NCBI GenBank assembly: GCA_019637295.1
Contig: JAHBVX010000006.1
Coordinates: forward strand, 62,001-126,000
Length of the DNA stretch: 64,000 bases
DNA from: Polyangiaceae bacterium
GTDB lineage: Bacteria > Myxococcota_A > Polyangia > Polyangiales > Polyangiaceae
Direction: 5' to 3'
The position numbers and the translations under genes were made by a program. The notes under the pieces were generated by a model, which worked only from the letters and a program-made list of their open reading frames with translations, had not been told where the DNA came from and searched no databases. Numbering within the stretch: position 1 is the first letter of the stretch; each line of letters starts with the position of its first letter. This document shows, one piece after another, positions 11,974 to 20,021 of this stretch.

Positions 11974-12018
11974 CCTAGCCGTGGACAGCGCACGGAACGC
12001 CCGGACGACGAGACGACC

Positions 12019-12993
12019 ATGGCCACCAGCGCAGCCTCGAAGACCGCGCACGCCCTTCGCGACGAGCTGACGCGGCAGCTGTTGTTGGAGAAGCGCTACG
12101 ACTACCTGGCTGGCGTAGACGCCGAGGGCGTGCCCAAGATCGGCAAGGGGATGGCGCGCGCGCTAGCGGGTTTCGAGTTCCGCGTGATCGTCGAGGGGCG
12201 GCTCGAACCCCTGCGGCTCGAGGCGGACCGGGTGCTGGTTCGAGCAGACGGCATGTCCTTCAACGTGGCGCTCATCGACGTGGTCGACGAGGAGCCGCTG
12301 ACCGCGCGCGTGCAACTCTCGGAGCTCGTCGCGATTGGCGAGCAGTTCCTGGACATGACTGGGACAGTGGCGGGCAACGTATTGCCAGTCACGTTCCAGG
12401 TGTTCGAGATCTTTGCCGACGGCATCCCTGAGGGGTACGCCCCACGCACCGGCGACTACAAGCGACGCGGGGTGCGGGCTCCGAAGGTCGGCGTCGGAGT
12501 CGTCGCCATCGACGCCACGAGCGGCGCCACCTGGAGCAACTATCCCGGACTGGTGCGCTGGGTCCATGTGTGGCTCGCCAAGCGCGCCCACCGGGAGCGC
12601 GACATGAGCCCCGCCGAGCGCGCGAGCTTGCTCGAAGACAGCGGCTTTCAGGCCGGCAAGGCGGCGCTGGCGACCGGGGTCGGCACGGGGGTCGGCGCCC
12701 TCGTGCTCGGGAGCATGATCGCGACCGGCGTGCACAGCGGCCAGCTGTACGGCGCAGCATTGGTCATCGTCTCCGTGGGCGCGGCGGTGGGCTCCCTGAA
12801 GCTCTGCCGCGTGGTGCACTCGACGACCGTGCAAGCCGGCGTCGCAGGCACCGCAACGGCGCTGCTGCTGGTGATCGCTCTGCACCACCTCGGCCTTGGC
12901 ATCGGGTTGGGTACGCTCCTGACCGTCGCGACCGCCGCGCTGGTGTCCTTTGGGATCGGCGCCGTCGACAATCCGCAGGGACGAACTCGCTAG
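12019..12993 (+). CDS. Uncharacterised protein with C-terminal membrane segments
   Basis: 324 aa. The first 200 residues are soluble, acidic/basic mixed, and lack a signal peptide (KRYDYLAGVDAEGVPKIGKGMA, EFRVIVEGRLEPLRLEADRVLV). The last 110 residues contain about four hydrophobic helices (GVGTGVGALVLGSMIATG, GAALVIVSVGAAVGSL, GTATALLLVIALHHLGLG, LLTVATAALVSFGIGAV), so it is probably an inner-membrane protein with a cytoplasmic N-terminal domain. No family recognised. Stands alone: 45 bp after DUF1697 and 50 bp before the DinB-like gene, all on the same strand. Confidence 0.7.
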   Translation: MATSAASKTAHALRDELTRQLLLEKRYDYLAGVDAEGVPKIGKGMARALAGFEFRVIVEGRLEPLRLEADRVLVRADGMSFNVALIDVVDEEPLTARVQLSELVAIGEQFLDMTGTVAGNVLPVTFQVFEIFADGIPEGYAPRTGDYKRRGVRAPKVGVGVVAIDATSGATWSNYPGLVRWVHVWLAKRAHRERDMSPAERASLLEDSGFQAGKAALATGVGTGVGALVLGSMIATGVHSGQLYGAALVIVSVGAAVGSLKLCRVVHSTTVQAGVAGTATALLLVIALHHLGLGIGLGTLLTVATAALVSFGIGAVDNPQGRTR

Positions 12994-13043
12994 GGGAAGC
13001 CTCGTCGGTTGGCTGAGCCGACTGCTCGTACTACCTTCGACCA

Positions 13044-13601
13044 ATGAGTCCCGAATGGCTGAGCGCCCTCGCGCGCTACAACCGCTGGATGAACGACAAG
13101 CTGTACGGCCGTGCAGCCACGTTGAGCGACGAAGCACGCAAGCGCGACGGCGGCGCGTTCTTCAAGTCGATCCACGGCACGTTCAACCACATCTTGCTAG
13201 CCGACAGGATCTGGCTCTCACGCTTCACGGGCGTGACCGTCCCCGACGGACTCATGGGCCCTGGCGGCATCCGCTCCCTCGACCAGGAGCTCTTCGTCGA
13301 CTTCGAGGAGCTGCGCCGGGAGCGAGCGACCACCGACGACGAGCTCTCGGCCTGGGTGGCCGAGCTCACCCACGAGCGGCTCGCCGCACCGCTCGTGTTC
13401 GTACGGCGCGGCCAGCGGAGCGAGTCTCCGCTCTGGTGGGCGGTCGCCCATGTCTTCAACCATCAAACCCATCATCGTGGCCAGATCACGACCCTGCTCA
13501 CGCAGCTGGGCTGCGATCCTGGCGTGACCGACCTGGTCGCGATGCTCCGCGAGGAGGCGACGCGGGCGCCCGTCGCATCGGGAGACCAGCAGCATGTGTG
13601 A
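13044..13601 (+). CDS. DinB-family four-helix protein
   Basis: 185 aa. Starts with YNRWMNDKLYG, then SIHGTFNHILLADRIWLSRF and the C-terminal motif HVFNHQTHHRGQITTLL. The His in FNHI and the two in NHQTHH are the expected metal ligands of the DinB/YfiT fold. Members are often thiol (bacillithiol or mycothiol) dependent transferases or stress proteins; the substrate is not predictable here. Cytoplasmic. Its last eight bases overlap the next gene, suggesting coupled translation with the dienelactone hydrolase. Confidence 0.9.
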   Translation: MSPEWLSALARYNRWMNDKLYGRAATLSDEARKRDGGAFFKSIHGTFNHILLADRIWLSRFTGVTVPDGLMGPGGIRSLDQELFVDFEELRRERATTDDELSAWVAELTHERLAAPLVFVRRGQRSESPLWWAVAHVFNHQTHHRGQITTLLTQLGCDPGVTDLVAMLREEATRAPVASGDQQHV

Positions 13602-14568
13602 CGACACGACGGAAGCGGAGAACGAGAGGCACCTGACGAGCCTGCTGCTCGGGCGCCGCCAGTTCGGCATGGGCGCCGGGGCCGCGGCGGCCGTGCTCCT
13701 GACCGGTTGTGGTCCCTCGTCGCCGCCCGCTGCAGCTCCAGGGCAGGGGCCGCCCGTCCCGGTTCCCGAGGAGCCCGCGCCCGAGCGCCAGGGGACTGAC
13801 GAGACCACGGGGCGGCGGGTGACGATCTCGACGCCGGACGGGGCGGCGGAGGCGTTCTTCGTCGCGCCCAAGAGCGGCCGACACCCGGGCGTGCTGATGT
13901 GGCCGGATGTAGCCGGCCTCCGCGACGCGTACGAGAAGATGGCCACGCGCCTCGCGGGCGACGGGCATGCCGTGGTCGTCGTCAATCAGTACTATCGCTC
14001 GACCAAGCTGCCGGTCCTCGAGAGCTTCGCCGAGTGGAGGACGGAGGCAGGCAAGCAGCGCGTCGCCCCCATGCGCGAAGCATTGACGCCCGAGAGCATC
14101 GCGCGGGACGGCGCGGCCTTCGTCGCTTGGCTCGACCAGCAGCCCGAGGTCGACACCGGCCGACGGCTCGCTGCAGTGGGCTACTGCATGGGCGGGCCCT
14201 TCGCCGTTCGGACGGCGGCGGCTGCGCCCAGCCGCGTGGGCGCCATCGCTTCGTTCCACGGCGGTGGCCTCGCCACCCAGGAGCCCACCAGCCCGCACCT
14301 GTTGTTCGCCAAGCTGCAGGCGGCGGCGCTGATCTGCATCGCCCAGAATGACGACGAGCGCGAGCCCGAGGCCAAGGCGACCCTGAGAGCGGCAGCAGAC
14401 GCCGCCAAGATGTTCGCCGAGATCGAGGTGTATCCCGCCCAGCACGGCTGGTGCACGCTCGACTCCCCCGTCTACGACGCGGCGCAGGCGGAGCGCGCGT
14501 GGGCGCGAATGCTCGCCCTCTTCCGCGCCCACCTCGCGGTCGCGCCCTCGGCGCCTCTGGCGCCATAG
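13594..14568 (+). CDS. Tat-exported lipoprotein, dienelactone hydrolase family
   Basis: 324 aa. The N-terminus has a twin-arginine pair in GRRQFGMGAG (21-22), a hydrophobic stretch and a lipobox LLTGC (Cys39), followed by a Pro/Ala linker: a Tat lipoprotein, so it is folded before export. The alpha/beta-hydrolase core has GYCMGG with nucleophile Cys198, an Asp in AQNDDERE and a His in AQHGWC, the Cys-Asp-His triad of dienelactone hydrolases. An N-terminal PGVLMWPDVAGL strand fits the family. The substrate is unknown. Export of this usually cytoplasmic family is notable. Confidence 0.88.
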   Translation: MCDDTTEAENERHLTSLLLGRRQFGMGAGAAAAVLLTGCGPSSPPAAAPGQGPPVPVPEEPAPERQGTDETTGRRVTISTPDGAAEAFFVAPKSGRHPGVLMWPDVAGLRDAYEKMATRLAGDGHAVVVVNQYYRSTKLPVLESFAEWRTEAGKQRVAPMREALTPESIARDGAAFVAWLDQQPEVDTGRRLAAVGYCMGGPFAVRTAAAAPSRVGAIASFHGGGLATQEPTSPHLLFAKLQAAALICIAQNDDEREPEAKATLRAAADAAKMFAEIEVYPAQHGWCTLDSPVYDAAQAERAWARMLALFRAHLAVAPSAPLAP

Positions 14569-14586
14569 CACCCGCAGGAGGCTCGA

Positions 14587-15168
14587 ATGGGCGCAGGCTA
14601 CATCACACCGTACTTCGCCGAGCTGCCCGGCGGGCGCTACTTGGTTCGGCCCGCCGAGGGGGACGAAGCGGGGACGTGGACGCTAGTCTGCGGGACAGAA
14701 CACTTTCCCATCGACACCCCGGCGGACCTGCTCGCGGCGGCGCCACCCGGCACGGCGGTCACCGCCGACTTCGGCTCCTTCAGGCTGACCCTGTGGAGCG
14801 CCGAGGATGGGAGTCCCCGCTACCGAGCCGGCGTGCGGGCGAGGGACGGAGCCGAGATCACCGGACCGGTGGAGACGGATGACGAGCGCGCGTGCTGGTC
14901 CTTGCTCGCGATCCTGGGGGATGAAAGCGCCCCGCGAGCCTGCTTCTTCTGCCGCTGGTCGGACGTGGAGCCGTCCACCGGCTGGGGTCACCTGGGCTGC
15001 GCCATCGAGCACGCCGAGGCTTACCACCGCGTCGCGACGGAAGCGGAACCACGGAAGCGCAAGTGGGGTACTCAGGGCCTGCTCGCCTGGGTGGACGAGT
15101 GGCACGCGTGCGAGCGCTTCGAGGTGCGTCCCCACGACTACGGCTACCGCGGCCGCCCCAGACGCTGA
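14587..15168 (+). CDS. Hypothetical protein with paired Cys motif
   Basis: 193 aa, no signal peptide or membrane helix. A ribosome site (GGAGG) lies seven bases before ATG 14587. Residues about 118-140 read ACFFCRWSDVEPSTGWGHLGC: a CxxC plus a later Cys, possibly a zinc site or redox pair. The rest is rich in aromatic and acidic residues. No family recognised. Sits 18 bp after the hydrolase gene, so probably in the same transcript as the DinB-like and hydrolase genes. Confidence 0.65.
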   Translation: MGAGYITPYFAELPGGRYLVRPAEGDEAGTWTLVCGTEHFPIDTPADLLAAAPPGTAVTADFGSFRLTLWSAEDGSPRYRAGVRARDGAEITGPVETDDERACWSLLAILGDESAPRACFFCRWSDVEPSTGWGHLGCAIEHAEAYHRVATEAEPRKRKWGTQGLLAWVDEWHACERFEVRPHDYGYRGRPRR

Positions 15169-15209
15169 GCCTTCGATTCTGCGACAGATCTTGCCAAGCC
15201 AAGTCGAGG

Positions 15210-15707
15210 CTAGTCGAGAGCGCTCTCGCCGCCCGCCACGAAGACGCGGGAGATCTGCGAGTGGTGCACCTGATACGAGAGCTTGCCGTGCCAGCCGTCC
15301 AGCTGCACGTACCCGCCTGCGCTCTTCTTCTTCTGCGCGAGCTTCCCATTGAGCAGGTGGCCGTTCGCGAGCACGATTTGATCGAAGGACGTCAGGTTCG
15401 CCGGCTCCTTGCCAGCGCCCCACTTGATGCTCTCCACCGCGCTGATCTCGACGGCCTCCACCGTCTGCTTCGCGGTCATGGGCTCGAACACGTAGAACGC
15501 TTCGTTCTTGGCCACGACCCGGCCGGTCCGCTCCGGACCCGACGTCATGACCAGGGTGTCGACCAAACGCGTCGCAGCGCTGCCCGACGCAATCGTGCCC
15601 TGACTCTGCCCCTCCCCCGTCGCGCCCTCGCCGCCCGTGGCGACGTTGAGCGACGCGCTGCAGGCTGCCAGAGACAACACGAGTCCGCCGATGAACGCTC
15701 TGTGCAC
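15210..15707 (-). CDS. Small lipoprotein, unknown function
   Basis: 165 aa from GTG 15707, chosen because GGAGG lies five bases upstream on the minus strand and a clean lipoprotein signal starts here (LSLAAC, Cys16). After a Gly/Ser linker the domain contains short beta strands (RTGRVVAKNEAFYVFE, ESIKWGAGKEPANLTSFDQIVLANGHLLNGKL), resembling periplasmic proteins with an SH3-like or beta-barrel fold. No family recognised. Convergent with the gene ending at 15168. Confidence 0.65.
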   Translation of the reverse strand: MHRAFIGGLVLSLAACSASLNVATGGEGATGEGQSQGTIASGSAATRLVDTLVMTSGPERTGRVVAKNEAFYVFEPMTAKQTVEAVEISAVESIKWGAGKEPANLTSFDQIVLANGHLLNGKLAQKKKSAGGYVQLDGWHGKLSYQVHHSQISRVFVAGGESALD

Positions 15708-15832
15708 GATGACCTCCAGAAATACCCACGCAGCGTAGCGCGCGGGAAAGGCCAGGCACAAGGGGCGGGCCGCCGCGCCATCCCGAGGCGGCAGAACGGC
15801 GCCATGCGCGAGCCGCGCGACCGTCGCGTCGC

Positions 15833-17215
15833 TCAAGCGGCAGCGGACGGCACCTCCACCGGAACAGCGCCATGCCTGGCCAGCAGGGCACGCGCGCACG
15901 GGAGCACCACGCTGCGGACGGCTTCGCTCCGGAGCGCGAGGCGCTCGGCCTCACTGGGCACGCCGCTGGCAGCGAGCTCCCGCAGCTCCAGAGCACGAGA
16001 TGCTTCGGCTCCTAGCGCGTCGAGCTCGACCGCGATCGCGTCGGCAGCCGCCCCACCGAAGCGAGTCAGCGCCCAGGCCACGAACTTCCAGGCCGTCAGC
16101 GCGTGGCGCTCCTCGTCCGCCGCTATGGTCTCGAGCACGCGGCGGACGACCGGGTCCGGGGAGAGCTCGGCCATGCGCCTCGCCTCGTGCGCGGCTGCCG
16201 TCTCGCCGACGCAGCCTTCGCGGAACGTCAAGCGCACCACGTCGCTCACGTCGGCGGTCACGAGCGCGTCCGTGAGCTCGAGCGGACCCGGGCCGACGCC
16301 GCGACCGGCATAGGCAGACGCGAGCGCGAAACAAGCCTGCGCGTGGCGCGTCTCGTCCGCCATCGCCGCGCTCGTCTCCAGCAGCAACTCCGGAGGCGCG
16401 CCCAGGCCCGAGAGCTGCAGCGCGAAGCGCGCGAACGCCGCGATGGACGCGTGCTCCATCTGGCCGGCGCGCTGCCAGTAGTCGGCGAGCGCGGCGCGCT
16501 GTTGGGGCGAGAGGTCGCAGAGACTAGGCTCGAGCGGCGCGCGCCAATCCATGCGCTCGACCACTGGCGCGACGCGCGCGGCCTCGGCCACCAAGAAGGG
16601 GCGCCCGGGTACCGGGCAGTCGTTCTGGAAGCAGCGGCGCCCCGCGTCCGTGAGCGCACACAGCTCGCCCGAGCCGCAGTCGGCGTCCACCGTGCACTGG
16701 TCGCTCGCCCTCTGACAGGCGAAGCCTCCGCCCCAGTCGCACTTCTCGAAGCGAGTCGCCACACAGAGCCCCGGCCCGCAGTCCGCGTTGGTGGCGCACG
16801 TCGCCTGGATACAGCGGCCCACCGGCGCGCCGCAGGAGCACACCTGACCCGCACCGCAGTCCGAGTCGGAGACGCAGCCGTACTGGCAGCGGCAGTCGAC
16901 GATCTGGTCGTACACGCCGCAGTGCCCGTGGGGTGAGTCGGTACACTCGCTGTCGAGCGTGCACTGAGCTGCGGGCTCCGTGATCGTGGGCTGGCACGCC
17001 TCCGGTCGTGGCAGCGTGCTGCTGCACGACGCCGGAGCCACACGGTGCACGATGCCTTCGGCGCACTGCTCGAGCCCCGAGTCTCCGCTCACCGGCGTCG
17101 AGCCGGTGCAGGGACGGAACTTGGCATCTTCGGACGTGTCCGCCCCGCAGGCCGGGCCGACCAGACCGAGGGCCAACAAGATACTGACTCGAAAGGTTCC
17201 CAGGGAGCTTCGCAT
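15833..17215 (-). CDS. Exported Cys-rich protein with C-terminal ferritin-like domain
   Basis: 460 aa. Signal peptide (about residues 1-23, weak lipobox ending at Cys23). Residues 30-215 hold many Cys in short repeats of the type CTxDxDCGxGxxC (DSECTDSPHGHC, SDSDCGAGQVC, TNADCGPGLC, DADCGSGELC), a pattern common in myxobacterial surface proteins. Residues about 240-400 look like a ferritin-like four-helix bundle: QMEHASIAAFARFAL, AMADETRHAQACF, GETAAAHEARRMAEL, AADEERHALTAW, giving the Glu and ExxH pairs of a di-iron site. Role unknown; an extracytoplasmic iron or oxidation function is inferred. Confidence 0.8.
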   Translation of the reverse strand: MRSSLGTFRVSILLALGLVGPACGADTSEDAKFRPCTGSTPVSGDSGLEQCAEGIVHRVAPASCSSTLPRPEACQPTITEPAAQCTLDSECTDSPHGHCGVYDQIVDCRCQYGCVSDSDCGAGQVCSCGAPVGRCIQATCATNADCGPGLCVATRFEKCDWGGGFACQRASDQCTVDADCGSGELCALTDAGRRCFQNDCPVPGRPFLVAEAARVAPVVERMDWRAPLEPSLCDLSPQQRAALADYWQRAGQMEHASIAAFARFALQLSGLGAPPELLLETSAAMADETRHAQACFALASAYAGRGVGPGPLELTDALVTADVSDVVRLTFREGCVGETAAAHEARRMAELSPDPVVRRVLETIAADEERHALTAWKFVAWALTRFGGAAADAIAVELDALGAEASRALELRELAASGVPSEAERLALRSEAVRSVVLPCARALLARHGAVPVEVPSAAA

Positions 17216-17262
17216 CGCGCGAATTTAGCACCGCCCGCGGCCCTCGTGGGTATTCTGACGAG

Positions 17263-18261
17263 ATGGAGGCAGCGGGCAGACTACTGCGCCGTGCAACGAG
17301 GAGCCTCGTCGCCGGCGGCGCGCCCAATCCGCTGCTGGCGCTGCTCGGCCCAACGCGCAGGCGCGCCTGCCGCGAGGTACTCTTGGAGGTCGAGCCCCGC
17401 GCACGGGCGCTGCATCCCGACTTGGCGCGCGGGGATGCCGGCGCGAGAGCCTCGCTGGCGCAGCTCGCCGACGCCGCCTTGGCCGAGATGCGCCGACGCG
17501 TGACCCGTGACGCATCGATCAGCGGCCAGTCGGCCCGCTGGGCCGCCAGCGCAGACGACTGGTGGCGGCGCACGGACGAGCTCGAGCACCTCGACGACCC
17601 CACGCTCGACCCCGCGGTTCGCGTGCGCATCGTCACGCACCTGGACGCCATGAACGAGCTGCTGGGCAGCTACCGACACTTCTTCGAGCGACTGCGCCCG
17701 ATGCTCGAACCGGGTCGACCCACACGGGTGCTCGATCTCGCGTCCGGGCACGGCGGCTTCGCCCTCGCCCTGGCGCGAGCGTCACGCGACCAGAGCATCC
17801 CCCTGGAGGTCGTGGCCAGCGACATCAAGCCCGAGTACCTCGCGCTCGGCGCCGCCCGGGCGCGCGAGGAGGGCCTCGCGCTGCGGACCTCCGTGCAAGA
17901 CGCGCTGGATCTGTCGAACCTGAGGCGAGGGGACTTCGACGTGGTCACCTGCACCCAGGCGCTGCACCACTTCAATCCCGGGCGCATCGCGGTGATGTTC
18001 GCGGAGGCTTCGCGCATCGCGTCTCGGGGGGTGCTGTTCATCGATGGAACGCGCAACGCGCTCACCGCGGCGACCACTTGGATGATCGGCCGGCTCGGCT
18101 TTCGGGATCGGGAGTTCGCGCATGACTCACTGGTCTCCTTTCGTCGCTTCTTCGTGCCGGAGGAGCTCGAGCTGCTCGGACGACTGACCCCCAGCGGGGA
18201 ACGAGCCCGTGCAGCTACGGTCGCGCCGGGACACTGCGTGCTGGAACTGCCCGCGGGCTGA
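17263..18261 (+). CDS. Class I SAM-dependent methyltransferase
   Basis: 332 aa. The methyltransferase core lies in the C-terminal two-thirds: motif I LDLASGHGGFALALA (near residue 158), an acidic loop VVASDIKPEYL, and motif IV DVVTCTQALHHF, followed by RGVLFIDGTRN. The first 150 residues are an Arg/Ala-rich helical region that I do not recognise. The acceptor substrate is unknown; the overall plan resembles small-molecule methyltransferases. The genes on either side do not point to a pathway. No signal peptide. Confidence 0.85.
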   Translation: MEAAGRLLRRATRSLVAGGAPNPLLALLGPTRRRACREVLLEVEPRARALHPDLARGDAGARASLAQLADAALAEMRRRVTRDASISGQSARWAASADDWWRRTDELEHLDDPTLDPAVRVRIVTHLDAMNELLGSYRHFFERLRPMLEPGRPTRVLDLASGHGGFALALARASRDQSIPLEVVASDIKPEYLALGAARAREEGLALRTSVQDALDLSNLRRGDFDVVTCTQALHHFNPGRIAVMFAEASRIASRGVLFIDGTRNALTAATTWMIGRLGFRDREFAHDSLVSFRRFFVPEELELLGRLTPSGERARAATVAPGHCVLELPAG

Positions 18262-18369
18262 CTGAGCGAACCCACATCCCCGCCTCGGACGAACGCGCTC
18301 GTGACCCGGCTTCCCGGACGGGTTGCCCTCCCACGGCGGGCTCGCGCTTCGGTGGTCAAGCACTAGGCT

Positions 18370-19560
18370 GTGCCTGCCGTGCCCAACGCCGCCTCGCCGC
18401 TGTTGACCCGCGCGTTCGCGCTGGCCTGGCTCGCGAGCTTCGCGCAGGGGCTCGCGCTGCACAGCTACGTCCACCTGTCGGGCTTCCTGGACGCGCTCGG
18501 CGCCAACGCCGTGCTCATTGGTTGGACCTTCTCCACCCTGGCCATCGCCGCCCTGGTCACGCGCCCGTTCATCGGACGAGCGATGGATCGCCACGGCCGC
18601 CGAGGCGTCATCCTGACGGGCGCGGTGCTCCACATCGTGGCCTGCGCCGCGTACCTGACCATCGAGCGGCTCGGACCTTGGCTATTCGTAGTGCGCGCGC
18701 TGCACGGCATCGCGGAGGCGATGATCTTCTCGTCGCTGTTCACCTACGCGGCAGACATCATCCCCGAGTCTCGCCGCACGGAGGGCATGGCGCTGTTCGG
18801 AGTCTCGGGGCTGCTGCCCGTCGCGATCGCCGGAGTGCTCGGCGACCTGGTCATCGCCCCGCACGGCTATCGCGCGTTCTTCGCGTTGGCCGTCACCTTC
18901 TCCGTGTTCGGGCTGCTCGCATCGCTGCCCCTGCGTGACGCGCCACGCGAGTCGGGCGGCGCTCCAGCACGAGGTTACTGGGTGACCCTGCTCGAGCCTC
19001 GGCTACGGCCCATCTGGTGGATGGGTGCGGCGTTCGCCACCAGCGTCTCGACGCTGTTCATCTTTCTGAAGGCCTACGTGTTGCAGACGGGCAACGGTTC
19101 GGTCGGCTCGTTCTTCGCCGCGTACACCGCGGCGGCCATCGTCCTGCGCCTGGGCTTCGGCTGGATCCCGGATCGCGTCGGGCCGATTCGCGCGCTGTAT
19201 CCATCCATCTTGCTGTTGTCTGCGGGTCTCGCTCTGCTCGGCGTCACCACCAGCGTGGCGGGGCTGGTGACCGCGGGCGTGCTCGCGGGCTTTGGGCACG
19301 GCTTCGGCTTTCCCATCCTCGCGGGTCTGGTCATCTCGCGCGCTCGCGCGTCGGAGCGCGGTGCTGCGGTGTCGCTGTTCACCGCGTTGTTTCACGCGGG
19401 CATGCTCGTGGGCGGCCCGCTGTTCGGGGTCATCGCGCGCGAGTTCGGCTACGCCACCACGTTCTGGTGCGCTGGCGCGGGCCTGCTGCTCTCTACTCTG
19501 GGCTTCATCGCGCTCGAGCGCAGCCCGCGCCTCGAACGCGAGCGCGCGCTGGAGAGCTGA
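18370..19560 (+). CDS. MFS transporter
   Basis: 396 aa with about 12 hydrophobic helices. The loop between helices 2 and 3 contains GRAMDRHGRRGVIL, the MFS signature. A matching loop in the second half (GWIPDRVGPIRALYP) marks the internal repeat. GTG 18370 is used as start; a second GTG at 18379 is possible. Inner-membrane efflux or uptake permease, substrate not predictable. Convergent with moaE, 11 bp between stops. The 108-bp region upstream contains a GC-rich inverted repeat without a T-tract. Confidence 0.88.
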   Translation: MPAVPNAASPLLTRAFALAWLASFAQGLALHSYVHLSGFLDALGANAVLIGWTFSTLAIAALVTRPFIGRAMDRHGRRGVILTGAVLHIVACAAYLTIERLGPWLFVVRALHGIAEAMIFSSLFTYAADIIPESRRTEGMALFGVSGLLPVAIAGVLGDLVIAPHGYRAFFALAVTFSVFGLLASLPLRDAPRESGGAPARGYWVTLLEPRLRPIWWMGAAFATSVSTLFIFLKAYVLQTGNGSVGSFFAAYTAAAIVLRLGFGWIPDRVGPIRALYPSILLLSAGLALLGVTTSVAGLVTAGVLAGFGHGFGFPILAGLVISRARASERGAAVSLFTALFHAGMLVGGPLFGVIAREFGYATTFWCAGAGLLLSTLGFIALERSPRLERERALES

Positions 19561-19571
19561 GGCTTCAGTCT

Positions 19572-20021
19572 TCAGTGCCCGTGGGAGTGCCCCGGGCTGC
19601 AGCGGGCGTCCTCCCAGCCCACCCAGTAGGGCCCATCCGGGCCGTGCTCGCGCTTCCACACTGGGACGCGCTCTTTGATGCGGTCGATGAGCGCGCGGCA
19701 CGCGCGAAACGCCTCGTCGCGGTGGGGAGCGCTGGCGGCGCACAGCACGGCGACGTCACCCACCTCGAGACTGCCCACCCGATGGATGGCCGCGAGGCGA
19801 GTGTCGGGGATCTCGCGCGCGATCTCGTCGGCGATGCGCTGCATCTCTTTGATGGCCATGCTGGCGTATGCCTCGTACTCGAGCCGTACCACCGCGCGGC
19901 CGTCGTTCTCGCATCTGACCTGCCCCACGAACAGCGCCAACCCGCCGGCCTCTGGCCGTGACACGGCGGCGAGGACTTCTTCTGCTTTCACGACGCGGTC
20001 ACGAACATCGAACAGCGTCAT
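19572..20021 (-). CDS. moaE: Molybdopterin synthase catalytic subunit MoaE
   Basis: 149 aa. MoaE, with thiocarboxylated MoaD, converts precursor Z (cPMP) to molybdopterin. Seen: GGLALFVGQVR, YEAYASMAIKEM, AIHRVGSLEVGDVAVLCAASAPHRDEAF and the active-site stretch VPVWKREHGPDGPYWVGW with the conserved Lys. Short His/Gly tail. ATG 20021 overlaps the moaC stop by four bases, so the two are translationally coupled. No moaD gene is visible in the window. Confidence 0.96.
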   Translation of the reverse strand: MTLFDVRDRVVKAEEVLAAVSRPEAGGLALFVGQVRCENDGRAVVRLEYEAYASMAIKEMQRIADEIAREIPDTRLAAIHRVGSLEVGDVAVLCAASAPHRDEAFRACRALIDRIKERVPVWKREHGPDGPYWVGWEDARCSPGHSHGH

